The translations under genes were made by a program, and so were the position numbers. From Streptomyces sp. PTY087I2 (GTDB lineage Bacteria; Actinomycetota; Actinomycetes; Streptomycetales; Streptomycetaceae), in the NCBI RefSeq assembly GCF_001687325.1, contig NZ_LZRD01000020.1, forward strand, positions 1 to 64,000: DNA of 64,000 bases, in the 5' to 3' direction. Below, one piece after another: positions 26,055 to 34,902 of the stretch (its first letter is position 1; each line of letters begins with the position of its first letter). Under the pieces are notes generated by a model. That model was given only the letters and a program-made list of their open reading frames with translations, did not search any database and was not told where the DNA came from.

Positions 26055-29000
26055 ATGCCCAACGACTTTTCGGTTGAAGCGCCGGTTGCTGGGCTCTATG
26101 AATCGCTCATCACGCATCGGCTCGCTGAGCGGATGAAGCAGCTCGACTCCGCGGGCTGGCACTCCGTCGAAGCCTCAGTTGGCACAGAATCGGCGCCCCA
26201 TGTCCTCTCCCGCCATATCGGTGCCACAGTGCGCCGGGTGCTCCAAGGCCTCACCCCTGCCGAGCAGGTGATTGCGGCCAATCACATACTGGAATCGCTG
26301 AATACGATCGAAGGCGCGACAGAGTGGGTCGACCTCGTCACCGATGGGCCGCGACAGCTGTTGGCCGTCGCGGAGCAGGAGGCGCCCGGCGTCTACGCCA
26401 TACGCCCAGCGACCCCGCTGTCCGAGACGGCGCTCATCACGAACTCTCCCGAGGACCCCAGTCTCGGCTTCGAGCTGCGCTCCGAGCTGGCCACCGCCGA
26501 CCGAGTCGACCTCCTCTGCGCATTCGTGAAGTGGCACGGACTCCGCGTCTTGGAAAAGTCCCTGTCGTCGGCGCGTGAGCGCGGCATTCCCATCCGTGTA
26601 CTCACGACTACGTACATCGGCGCCACCGAGCGCCGCGCTCTGGACCGGCTAGTGCGAGACTTCGGCGCCGAGGTGAAGGTCAACTACGAGCTTCGCTCGA
26701 CCCGTCTTCACGCCAAGGCGTGGCTCTTCCGCCGTGACAGCGGTTTCGACACGGCGTACGTCGGCAGCTCAAACCTCTCCAAGGCCGCCCTCCTCGACGG
26801 GCTCGAATGGAACGTCCGGCTCTCCTCCGTCGCAACGCCCTCGGTGATCCGCAAGTTCGAGGCGACCTTCGACGCCTACTGGAGTGAGCCGGCTTTCGAG
26901 TCGTACGCCCCTGACAGGGACGCCCAGCGGCTGGACGATGCCCTGTCCCGGGCTGGTGGCAGTGGCCGCCCCGGATCTACGAGCATCACTCTTTCCGGCC
27001 TGGAGGTACGCCCGTACCCACACCAGCGGGACATGCTCGAACGCCTCGAAGTCGAGCGCACGGTGCACGACCGACACCGCAATCTTCTCGTCGCGGCTAC
27101 GGGTACGGGGAAGACCGTCATGGCGGCGCTGGACTTCAAGCGTCTGCGTCAGACCCTCGACCGTGACCCACGTCTGCTCTTCGTGGCGCATCGCAAGGAG
27201 ATTCTGGAGCAGTCCTTGCGCGTCTACCAGAACGTTCTCATCGATGCGAACTTCGGTGAGTTGTTGTTCAGTGGCGAGATCCCCAGCCGATGGACCCACG
27301 TGTTCGCCAGCGTCCAGTCGCTCACGACGCAGGCTCTGGACCGTATCGCCCCGGATCACTTCGACGTCATCGTGATCGACGAGTTCCATCACGGCACGTC
27401 ACCCACCTACCGCAAGATCGTGGACCACTTCCAGCCCCAGGAACTCTTGGGGCTGACGGCGACCCCGGAACGCATGGATGGCTTGAACATCCAGGACGAG
27501 TTCTTCGACGGTCGGATCGCGGCGGAGATGCGGCTCTGGGAGGCACTGGAGAACGAGCTCCTGAGCCCCTTCCACTATTTCGGCGTCACTGACAACACGG
27601 ACATGAGCGCTGTCACGTGGAAGCGTGGAGCCTACGACTCGACAGCGCTGAGCAACCTGTTCACGGGCAACGACGCACGAGCTCGGCTCGTGGTGCAAGC
27701 GGTGAAGGACAAGGTCACCGACCCTGACTCGATGCGTGCCCTGGGGTTCTGCGTGTCGGTCGCGCACGCACACTTCATGGCCGACTTCTTCCGACGGGCA
27801 GGCCTCAACGCAGTCGCCCTCTCTGGTGAGACTCCTGCATCCGACCGCAAGGCAGCACTCGATGACCTGCGCTCGGGAGCACTCCAAGTCATCTTCTCCG
27901 TAGACCTGTTCAACGAGGGACTCGACATCCCCGACGTCGACACCTTGCTCCTGCTGCGCCCCACCTCCAGCGCCACGGTCTTCCTCCAGCAGTTGGGGCG
28001 GGGATTGCGTCGCACCGAGGACAAGGCAGTCCTCACCGTCTTGGACTTCATCGGTCAGCACCGCAAGGAGTTCCGGTTCGAAGAACAGTTCCGCGCGCTG
28101 ACGAACCTGACGCGCAACCGCCTTCTCGACAGCATCGAGCAGGACTTCCCTCAGCTCCCCTCTGGCTGCCAGATCATCCTTGAAACGAAGGCCAAGGACC
28201 TGATCATCGACAACATCCGCACGCAGATCGCGGTCAATGTCACGCAGTTGGCCCGCGAGGTGGCTTCCTACGCGAAGCCACGGCTTGCGGACTTCCTCAG
28301 GGAAAGCGGTCGGGAGCTCAAGGAGCTCTACCGAGGCAACGGAAACTCATGGACAGGTCTCCTGCGTCGGGCGAAGCTCCTGGACGCGGTCGGTCCTGAA
28401 GGCGAGTTGCCCCTCCTCAAGCGGGTCTCGGCCTTCTTGCACGTCGATGACCCGCTGCGCGTTGCGGCGTACAGCAAGTTGCTGGCCGACGACGCTCCTA
28501 ACTACGACGAGCTCAGCGAGCAGGAACAGGGGTACGCCCGCATGTTCTTCTTCTCGCTCTGGCCGCTGGGCGGAGACTTCCCCAGCTACCAAGCTGGGCT
28601 GGACTCACTGCGCGATCAGCATGCGTTCCGGGACGAGTTGCGTCAGGTACTGGCTCACGTCCTACAGCAGGCCGACCACGTACCCGTGCCGCTCCTCGGG
28701 GCGCACGCGGGCATCCCGCTGACCATCCACGCTTCGTACAGCCGCGAAGAGATTCTGCCCGCCCTGGGCCAGGCCTCCGTGGATGGTCGAAAGCCGGGGC
28801 ACTTCCGCGAAGGTGTGAAGTGGTGCGAGAACATCCAGACCGATGCCCTGCTCGTCACCCTGGAAAAGGACGAGAAGGACTTCTCACCCGAGACCCGTTA
28901 CAGGGACTACGCCCTCAATGACTCCTTGTTCCACTGGGAGTCACAGAACCAGACCTCGGAGCGCTCACCCACCGGCATCCGCTACCAGACCCACAAGGAG

Positions 29001-29192
29001 AAGGGCACTCACGTCCTGCTCTTCGTACGCCGATACAAGCAGACGGATATCGGTGGACCCCAGCCGTGGATGCTTATGGGGCCAGCGGAGTACGTCAAGC
29101 ACACAGGCAGCAATCCGATGGCGATCGAGTGGAAGCTCTTCCATCAGATCCCGGCCGACGTGTTGACCTACTCGGCAATCGCCGCCGGCTGA
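26055..29192 (+). CDS. PLD nuclease - SF2 helicase - DUF3427 protein
   Basis: 1045 residues. A helical N-terminal domain is followed by a phospholipase-D-like nuclease domain: HAKAWLF with His219 and Lys221, then GSSNLS. Next comes a superfamily 2 helicase: ATGTGKT (Lys353), DEFHHG (Asp442), LGLTATPER, FNEGLDIPDVD and QQLGRGLRR. The last 250 residues match the DUF3427 region (GVKWCENIQTDALLVTL, ETRYRDYALND, FHWESQNQTSERSPTG, HVLLFVRR). This architecture is recurrent in mobile and defence islands and reads like a self-contained restriction-type enzyme. ATG 26055 has AGGGGG nine bases upstream. Codon use is less GC-rich than its neighbours. Confidence 0.88.
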   Translation: MPNDFSVEAPVAGLYESLITHRLAERMKQLDSAGWHSVEASVGTESAPHVLSRHIGATVRRVLQGLTPAEQVIAANHILESLNTIEGATEWVDLVTDGPRQLLAVAEQEAPGVYAIRPATPLSETALITNSPEDPSLGFELRSELATADRVDLLCAFVKWHGLRVLEKSLSSARERGIPIRVLTTTYIGATERRALDRLVRDFGAEVKVNYELRSTRLHAKAWLFRRDSGFDTAYVGSSNLSKAALLDGLEWNVRLSSVATPSVIRKFEATFDAYWSEPAFESYAPDRDAQRLDDALSRAGGSGRPGSTSITLSGLEVRPYPHQRDMLERLEVERTVHDRHRNLLVAATGTGKTVMAALDFKRLRQTLDRDPRLLFVAHRKEILEQSLRVYQNVLIDANFGELLFSGEIPSRWTHVFASVQSLTTQALDRIAPDHFDVIVIDEFHHGTSPTYRKIVDHFQPQELLGLTATPERMDGLNIQDEFFDGRIAAEMRLWEALENELLSPFHYFGVTDNTDMSAVTWKRGAYDSTALSNLFTGNDARARLVVQAVKDKVTDPDSMRALGFCVSVAHAHFMADFFRRAGLNAVALSGETPASDRKAALDDLRSGALQVIFSVDLFNEGLDIPDVDTLLLLRPTSSATVFLQQLGRGLRRTEDKAVLTVLDFIGQHRKEFRFEEQFRALTNLTRNRLLDSIEQDFPQLPSGCQIILETKAKDLIIDNIRTQIAVNVTQLAREVASYAKPRLADFLRESGRELKELYRGNGNSWTGLLRRAKLLDAVGPEGELPLLKRVSAFLHVDDPLRVAAYSKLLADDAPNYDELSEQEQGYARMFFFSLWPLGGDFPSYQAGLDSLRDQHAFRDELRQVLAHVLQQADHVPVPLLGAHAGIPLTIHASYSREEILPALGQASVDGRKPGHFREGVKWCENIQTDALLVTLEKDEKDFSPETRYRDYALNDSLFHWESQNQTSERSPTGIRYQTHKEKGTHVLLFVRRYKQTDIGGPQPWMLMGPAEYVKHTGSNPMAIEWKLFHQIPADVLTYSAIAAG

Positions 29193-29534
29193 CAGCCTCT
29201 TGCCGTCCCGGCTCCGGCGGATCGCGCCCACCTGAGCAGTGCCTCACATCGAGAGTTGGGACGGCAAGCGGGCGGCCGCGTTCGGCTGCGCGGAGAGCTC
29301 GCCCCCGACGGAGGCCGCCAGGGCAATGGGTACTGCTAGATACCGCTGCCGCTCTTCACTCCGGGAGGATGGAAGATTGAATCGAAGTGAATTCAAAGAT
29401 TACAGCGAGATGCGCGCCGCCGCGGTACACGTCTCGCTCGGCGCAACCTAAAACTTTCCAGGGCCCCTTCACCTGAATCTGCATCTAGCATTCACGCGAT
29501 CGAATCGAGTCGAAACACGGCAGTGGGAGGGGAA
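29193..29534 (+). other. Gap after the helicase with an inverted repeat and an AT-richer promoter region
   Basis: CTTGCCGTCCC at 29199-29209 pairs with GGGACGGCAAG at 29258-29268, a possible terminator with a long loop. The second half is AT-rich and probably holds the matrixin gene promoter. A 70-codon open frame (29239-29451) has no ribosome site and I do not call it. Confidence 0.4.
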
Positions 29535-30125
29535 ATGAGAAGGGCGTTCAATCTGGCGTTCCGCGGGATCGTCGTGACTTCTGTGGCGCTGGGATCGCTG
29601 GCGATGGTCTCAACCGAGGTTTCTGCCTACAATTTGATCGGCTGCAAGTACAACACGGCTGGAAACTCGCTCAGGTGGACCGACACCACATCCCGGAACG
29701 AGTATTCAAATCCGGCCCAGTGGGCCATATCGAGATGGAACTCCACCTCGACGCAGTTCAACTTCGCCGCCGTGAGCTCCGGGGCGAATCTGCGCCTCGC
29801 CGACGGGAACTTCGGCAACACCGGCTTCGATGGAATCCTCCTCGATGCATCCGGGGTCAACCCAACGTCTGACAACCCCCTGCTCAAGTGCCGTAACGGG
29901 TACTGGGCAGAAACCAACACGGCATGGCTGAACCGGTACTACACGGACAGCTATTCCGGAGCGAAGAAGCAGTCCGTCTACGTGCACGAAGTCGGGCACG
30001 CGCTCGGCCTCGCCCACAGGTCTTCCTGCGTCATCATGCATCCGACGACCAGCGTTCGGTACGACGAATGCGGGCGGTCCACACCTGCCCAGGACGACAT
30101 CAACGGCGCCAACGCACTCTACTGA
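29535..30125 (+). CDS. Secreted matrixin-like zinc metalloprotease
   Basis: 196 residues. Signal peptide of about 31 residues ending VSAYN, then a compact protease domain with the zinc motif HEVGHALGLAH and a Met-turn-like SCVIMHPTT. Four or five cysteines may form disulphides. GGAGGGGAA precedes ATG 29535. Base composition is clearly lower in GC than the flanking chromosome, so the gene was probably acquired. It is followed by a lipoprotein gene 22 bp later. Exported peptidase of unknown target. Confidence 0.85.
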   Translation: MRRAFNLAFRGIVVTSVALGSLAMVSTEVSAYNLIGCKYNTAGNSLRWTDTTSRNEYSNPAQWAISRWNSTSTQFNFAAVSSGANLRLADGNFGNTGFDGILLDASGVNPTSDNPLLKCRNGYWAETNTAWLNRYYTDSYSGAKKQSVYVHEVGHALGLAHRSSCVIMHPTTSVRYDECGRSTPAQDDINGANALY

Positions 30126-30147
30126 CCACGAACCCAGGGGAGGGAAA

Positions 30148-30696
30148 ATGAAATCTGTGAAGGCTATTGCGCTGTCGGTCTGCGCAACAGCGCTGCTCGC
30201 GACCGGATGTGGCGCCGTAGGGTCGGGGGGCGATGCACAGGAAGCCAGTCGTTCGGCGCTGCACGTCAGCCGGGTCAAGGACTACGACTCGTTCGCCGAG
30301 CTGAGACAGGACAGCATCGCAGCCGTCAAAGTGACCGTGAAGGGCAATGAGGAGGAGGCCCTCAACGAGGTGCCCACCAGCGTCACTACCGTGACAGTCG
30401 ACGAGGTGCTGTGGGGCAAGTCGCCGGCGAAGTCCTTTCCGGTCCTTCAGCTCGGAAGGGCAGGAATGGACCTTGAGGACACTGGCGCGATCCTGGTGAA
30501 GGGGCAGCGCTACATCCTCTTCGTCAAGCCTTTCCACCTGAAGCCCGGAGAGGCCACGGGCCTGTACCAGATCACGGGTAGCCAGGGGGTCTATCGCTTC
30601 GATGGGGAGGGCGGGGGTTACGCCTTCGCAGGCGGTGGACACCCGCGGCTCCCGGAGCGGTTCACCTCCCATCAGGCAGACATCGTCGCCAGGTAG
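30148..30696 (+). CDS. Putative lipoprotein
   Basis: 182 residues with a typical signal and lipobox (LLATGCGAV). The mature part is predicted mostly beta (AAVKVTVKGNEEE, TTVTVDEVLWG, GQRYILFVKPF). It follows the matrixin protease with its own GGGGAGGG ribosome site, suggesting one operon. It could be an inhibitor or surface partner of the protease (inference only). No recognised domain. Confidence 0.75.
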   Translation: MKSVKAIALSVCATALLATGCGAVGSGGDAQEASRSALHVSRVKDYDSFAELRQDSIAAVKVTVKGNEEEALNEVPTSVTTVTVDEVLWGKSPAKSFPVLQLGRAGMDLEDTGAILVKGQRYILFVKPFHLKPGEATGLYQITGSQGVYRFDGEGGGYAFAGGGHPRLPERFTSHQADIVAR

Positions 30697-30934
30697 GCAT
30701 CGCCCAGCACGGCTATGACCCGTTCGGGCGTCGTCGAACGCGGTGCTGAACGGCTGGGCGGCGGTCGTCCTTCGGGTCTGTCCGGCCGAAGGACGCTGCC
30801 GCCGACTCAGCGCGCGCTCCCGAGATACGGATACACCTCGCCATCGAGGCCGAGTGGGTGGTGGGCACCGTCCCGGGCTCGGCGCTGGACGCCGATGCGG
30901 CGCCGACCCGTGATGGAAGCGGACCGTTCGTGCC

Positions 30935-31228
30935 CTACCTCGGCGGCCGGGGTGTTGCCGCCCCGGGCGCGTCGGCGGGTGCGGTTGTTCCTTCGCTCGC
31001 AACACCCTCGGCACCCTCGACGTCCTCCGCCTCCCAGCGGAGCAGGTCCCCCGGCTGGCACGCCAGCACCTCACAGAGGGCGGCCAGCGTCGAGAAGCGC
31101 ACCGCCTTCGCTCGGCCATTCTTCAGTACCGCCAGGTTGGCTGGGGTGATCCCCACGCGGTCCGCGAGTTCGCCCACCGACATCTTCCGCCGGGCCAGCA
31201 TCACGTCGATGTCGACGACGATCGGCAT
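30935..31228 (-). CDS. Small Cro/C1-type HTH regulator (YozG-like)
   Basis: 97 residues. Begins MPIVVDIDVML and carries one HTH (SVGELADRVGITPANLAVLKNG, then FSTLAALCEVLACQPGDLL), with a disordered C-terminal tail. The start overlaps the DUF2975 stop as ATGA. Pairs of DUF2975 membrane protein and this HTH type are common in Gram-positive bacteria, and the HTH probably autoregulates the pair through the palindrome at 31756-31770. Confidence 0.88.
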   Translation of the reverse strand: MPIVVDIDVMLARRKMSVGELADRVGITPANLAVLKNGRAKAVRFSTLAALCEVLACQPGDLLRWEAEDVEGAEGVASEGTTAPADAPGAATPRPPR

Positions 31229-31719
31229 CAGATCACCTCGTCCAACTCGGCCTGCATCTCCGCCGCTTCGACATCGCGGGCGACGGCCTGGGCGAGCAGC
31301 ATCCGCAGGACGAGCACGATGAGCGCGATTCCCAGGATGGCCAGACCCACCCCGCCCATGATGAGGGTGACGCCCGGGTCGTCCCGCTGGCCGGGGGCGT
31401 TCAGGGCCGTGACGGCGAACCACACGAGAGCGGCCGCGACGATCGCGCCGATGATGGCGTCCACGTACCGGAAGGCGGCGTGGGAGAACACGGTTCCGCG
31501 TCGCACCATCGTCACCAACCGCCAGACGCAGACCATGGCGACCTGGGCCGTCCCGATGCCCAGGATCGTGATCACCCGCAGCGGGGTCAGCGGCAGCGAA
31601 CCGTCCTCCGGGTCGTTCCCGATGATCAGCGCCCACGCCATCAGGGCCTGTACAAACACGGTGCCGGCGAGCACCACCACGAGCACGGCGCGCAGCGCCC
31701 GCACTGTCAGCTTTCCCAT
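31228..31719 (-). CDS. DUF2975 membrane protein
   Basis: 163 residues, four hydrophobic segments (about 7-30, 46-66, 86-107 and 120-143) and an acidic C-terminal tail. Typical of DUF2975, whose members are encoded with a downstream small HTH gene, as here. May sense a membrane signal and modulate the HTH protein; this is inference. Confidence 0.85.
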   Translation of the reverse strand: MGKLTVRALRAVLVVVLAGTVFVQALMAWALIIGNDPEDGSLPLTPLRVITILGIGTAQVAMVCVWRLVTMVRRGTVFSHAAFRYVDAIIGAIVAAALVWFAVTALNAPGQRDDPGVTLIMGGVGLAILGIALIVLVLRMLLAQAVARDVEAAEMQAELDEVI

Positions 31720-31755
31720 GGCCTATCCCTCTCCTATCGAACCACGATGGTAATC

Positions 31756-31770
31756 TATCGAATTTCGATA
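31756..31770. promoter_or_regulatory. Operator for the HTH/DUF2975 operon
   Basis: TATCGAA-T-TTCGATA is a perfect 15-bp palindrome 37 bp upstream of the DUF2975 start, with another half-site TATCGAA at 31735-31741. The two copies are 21 bp (two helical turns) apart, as expected for cooperative binding. Confidence 0.7.
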
Positions 31771-31810
31771 GGATGGGCAATGGTGGGCCGGACGCGGGGC
31801 GGGAGCTTCT

Positions 31811-33316
31811 CTACTCCGGCGGCCTTGCCCGCCGTCCGCTCGTCTGTAGGAGTCGGCGGATCGTGTCCGGGGGGAGTGCCGCGTTCGCCGCCGCATGGTG
31901 GGCCAACTCCTCGTCGTCGAGGAGTGCCGCCAGCCGGGGCTGCGGAAGATTCGGGTGACGCGCCGCCGCAGCCCTCACGGTGGGGTCCGGGTCCTCGGTG
32001 AGCCGAGCCACGGTTGTCGGGTCGGTTTCGGGGGCGCGGGCGGCCAAGGCCCGGACCTCGGGGTCTTCGTGGTCGGCGAAGACGGCCAGTCCGTCGGTGG
32101 GGAAGTTCGGCCGGGTGGTGAGGTGGCTGCGCTCGGGGCCTACGTACTCGAGGAAGCTGCGCAGCAGAAGTGATGCAGGGGCGTCCGGGTGGTTCTGTGC
32201 CAGCAGGACGCGTACGCCGAGGTCGTCGTCCGAGGCCAGGCGTGCGACGAGGTCCGGTGTCAACAGGTGGTCCTTGGCCGCCCGCCGGCGCAGCAGCGGG
32301 TGGTGGGAGAGTGCGTTGCGCCGGACGGTCCTGGGATCCCGGGGCACCTCTGGCGCAGGGTGGTGGATGAAGAAGTCGTCCATGGGGACCTGGTAGTCGA
32401 TCCGGACCCGTTCCTCCTCGCTCAGCGCGGGATGGACGGAAACGGCCAGTCGGACGCCAGGGTGGGGGTCCGTCATGAGCGTGCGGCGCTCGGCGGGTCC
32501 GAGGTCTGTGCGTTGCGCGATCCGGACCCGTATCGCCGGGTCCGGATCGGCGGCCAGGAGAACCACCACGTCGGGAGGGAGGGTGGGGTTGACGGCGATC
32601 ATCGCCTTGTCCTCCTTGCCCACGGGCCGGGAAAGGACGCTCTCCACCACAGCCCGGGTGAGGGGGCGGTGGAGCAGCAGGTCGGTGCGGGCGTGGCACG
32701 GTCGGTCAGGAAGCGTGCTCTCCACCCACGCCGGATCCTCGTAGCGGGCATGCCGCTGAGCCGCTCCCCGCACCTCGGCGTCGGGGTCTGCGAGGAGAGC
32801 GGCTCGGGTGTCCGCGGACAGGGACGTCCACTCGCCGACCCCCCAGCGGCGGACCTTCGCGACAGGATGGGTGGGCATGGACCGACGCAGCCCGGCGGAG
32901 ATCTGCTGGTAGAAGGAGCCGCCCAGGAGTTCGTCGTCGTAGGTGCTGATCATGTGGACGACAGCCTCGTCGGGCAGCGGCCTGGGCCGGGCGAGGGCGG
33001 CCGCCTGCGGCCCCTCGGCAAGGTGGGCGCGGACAAACCACTCGGGATCATCCACGAGCCGAACTCGCTGGGCCGGATCGACATGGGGGTTGCGCGCGAA
33101 GAAGCTGCGGGTGCGGGTGTCGGGGTGCTGGATCACAGCATCGACGACGGCCTCGGGCAGGGCCCGGTCCCGGCACAGCACCATCCGTGCGGCGAGCGGG
33201 GCTTCCAAGAGCAACCGCAGCAGGACGCTCTCCGGCACGGACGGGTTGAGCGCGAGCCCGGCGAGCCGACGGGTGGGGAGAACAGCGTCCGCCCAGATCT
33301 GCTCAGGCGTAGCCAT
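31811..33316 (-). CDS. Variant leucine-rich/HEAT-like repeat protein
   Basis: 501 residues made of about 24-residue helical repeats (for example ALNPSVPESVLLRLL, NPTLPPDVVVLLAADPD, RHPNLPQPRLAALLDDEE). No signal peptide or catalytic motif. Probably a cytoplasmic solenoid used for protein binding. ATG 33316 has GGGGG eight bases upstream. Divergent from the EEP gene. Function unknown. Confidence 0.75.
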   Translation of the reverse strand: MATPEQIWADAVLPTRRLAGLALNPSVPESVLLRLLLEAPLAARMVLCRDRALPEAVVDAVIQHPDTRTRSFFARNPHVDPAQRVRLVDDPEWFVRAHLAEGPQAAALARPRPLPDEAVVHMISTYDDELLGGSFYQQISAGLRRSMPTHPVAKVRRWGVGEWTSLSADTRAALLADPDAEVRGAAQRHARYEDPAWVESTLPDRPCHARTDLLLHRPLTRAVVESVLSRPVGKEDKAMIAVNPTLPPDVVVLLAADPDPAIRVRIAQRTDLGPAERRTLMTDPHPGVRLAVSVHPALSEEERVRIDYQVPMDDFFIHHPAPEVPRDPRTVRRNALSHHPLLRRRAAKDHLLTPDLVARLASDDDLGVRVLLAQNHPDAPASLLLRSFLEYVGPERSHLTTRPNFPTDGLAVFADHEDPEVRALAARAPETDPTTVARLTEDPDPTVRAAAARHPNLPQPRLAALLDDEELAHHAAANAALPPDTIRRLLQTSGRRARPPE

Positions 33317-33425
33317 GCCTGGTACCCCCAAGGTGTCGACCCGCCTGGTGGAGACGCGGTCCACGACTCTATCCGCCACGCACAGCCGCAAGACTGGGCG
33401 CCTCGGGCTGTCCGGCAACTGATCC

Positions 33426-33467
33426 TTCCGTCCACTCGTCCTACGGGGCAGGGCCGAGTGGACGGAA
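33426..33467 (+). promoter_or_regulatory. Hairpin overlapping the ribosome site of the EEP gene
   Basis: A perfect 13-bp stem (TTCCGTCCACTCG / CGAGTGGACGGAA) with a 16-base loop ends five bases before ATG 33472. The 3' arm contains the GGACGGAA purine run that would serve as ribosome site, so folding should hide it. As DNA it could also be an operator between the divergent genes. Confidence 0.55.
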
Positions 33468-33471
33468 AGAC

Positions 33472-34461
33472 ATGGTGGAACGGACAGGCAGCGGCGGCGG
33501 AGCAGTGGCGGCGGAGACGTCGGTCGTACCTGGGGCGGGGAACCGGCGGGGGTGGGTGATCGCCGGGGTTGCCGTGGTCGTGGGTGGGGTGTTGGGGTTC
33601 CATCGCCTGGTGCCCAACTGGCCCGGGCGGCTTGGGAGTTTGCTGGAGTCCTTTCTGCCCTGGGTCGGGCTCCTCGTTATCGTCCTGCTCGTCGCCGCCC
33701 TCGTTCGGCGGTCCGCCGTTGCCCTCGTCGCTCTGCTGCTGCCGGTGGGCGCTTGGGTGCATGCCTTTGGTGGGTTGCTTCTGCCCGGTGGGGAGAGCGG
33801 TGGGCGGGAGCTTGTCGTCGTGCAGCACAACGTCAGCGATGAGAACCGGGATCCCGCCGGGACCGCCCGGGCGTTGAGTGCGGTCGGGGCCGATCTCATT
33901 GCGTTGGAGGAGCTGGTGGATCCGCAGTTGGCGGTGTACGAGAAGAGCCTCGCCGCCGACTATCCGCATCACTTCGTCCGGGGCTCCGTCGGGCTCTGGT
34001 CCAAGCATCCGCTCAGCGGTGAGCAGGTGGTGGACATCAAGCCCCCGAGCATCGAGGAGGGGTGGAGTCGGGGCGTGCGGGCCGTGGTCCATTCTCCGTA
34101 CGGAGACGTCGCCGCGTACGTCGCCCACCTCCCCTCCGTCCGGGTCGGCGCCGGCGGGCTCGCGTCCCAGCGGCGGGACGAGAGCGCCGCGTTGCTGGGG
34201 CGCGCCATCGCCGACGAGAGCGTCGAGGCGGTCGTCCTGCTCGGGGATCTCAACGGCGTTGTGGAGGATCGGGGGTTGGGGCCTCTCACCTCACAGTTGG
34301 GCGTCGCCGAGCGCGGGTTCGCCTTCAGTTTCCCCGCCGCCTTCCCGGTGGCCCGGATCGACCAGGTCATGGCCCGTTCCGCCACCGTGGGCCACATCCG
34401 TACCCTGCCCGCCACCGGCAGCGACCATCTGCCCGTCGTCGCCCGCGTCGCCCTGGGGTGA
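33472..34461 (+). CDS. Membrane-anchored endonuclease/exonuclease/phosphatase family protein
   Basis: 329 residues. Three hydrophobic segments (about 27-45, 63-80 and 82-103) anchor an extracellular EEP domain from about 118: VVQHNV, LIALEEL, RGVRAVVHSP, LLGDLNG and GSDHLPVVARV give the catalytic Asn, Glu, Asp and His residues. Enzymes of this fold cleave phosphodiester bonds in nucleic acids, lipids or phosphoinositides. Acts at the cell surface; substrate unknown. Confidence 0.87.
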   Translation: MVERTGSGGGAVAAETSVVPGAGNRRGWVIAGVAVVVGGVLGFHRLVPNWPGRLGSLLESFLPWVGLLVIVLLVAALVRRSAVALVALLLPVGAWVHAFGGLLLPGGESGGRELVVVQHNVSDENRDPAGTARALSAVGADLIALEELVDPQLAVYEKSLAADYPHHFVRGSVGLWSKHPLSGEQVVDIKPPSIEEGWSRGVRAVVHSPYGDVAAYVAHLPSVRVGAGGLASQRRDESAALLGRAIADESVEAVVLLGDLNGVVEDRGLGPLTSQLGVAERGFAFSFPAAFPVARIDQVMARSATVGHIRTLPATGSDHLPVVARVALG

Positions 34462-34712
34462 GCGTCCGGCGGTCCGTAGCGCGTCCGCCTTCCGTACGGC
34501 TGCCACGCGTTGCCGCCAGGCCAGGTCATGTCCTCGGGGAACTCGTACGTGTCCGTGTCGACCATCCAACTCGCGTACGCCGTCGCCCTGCGGCAGTCCG
34601 CGCACTCCGCCTCGTCGCCCAGCGGGCGGAACACATGCTCCTCCCCCGGGCCCGCGCACGCCATCAGCTCCCTGACCGGGGCCGGCAGAGGCGGAACCGG
34701 CACCGGAGTCAC
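34462..34712 (-). pseudogene. Conserved-looking small CxxC reading frame without its own stop
   Basis: From a GTG at 34712 the minus strand reads a protein-like sequence (ELMACAGPGEEHVFRPLGD, ECADCRRATAYASW, NAWQPYGRRTRYGPP) with a CxxC and good composition. The frame then runs antisense into the EEP gene without a stop until 33969. It may be a short gene that lost its stop, or a real overlapping gene. No good ribosome site. The remaining bases to 34902 hold the promoter of the lipoprotein gene. Confidence 0.4.
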
Positions 34713-34902
34713 CGGGCATTTCTGGATCAGGCGATGGCGCAGGAAGCCGACAGGGCGGTGGGCCGACAGCTGGAGCCCTCCACGTCTTGTACACGCTCTC
34801 ATCACAATTCCGCTTCGCTTCCCGCATGCCCCTGATGTGCGCCCGTACGCGCTGCGAGCATCGGCTGCTCCACCGCACCTAGTTCGGCCTTGGGGGCAAA
34901 CC

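Noticed and set aside
29239..29451. 70-codon open frame after the helicase
   Set aside because: No ribosome site, mixed codon use, and it spans the end of an inverted repeat and a promoter-like stretch.
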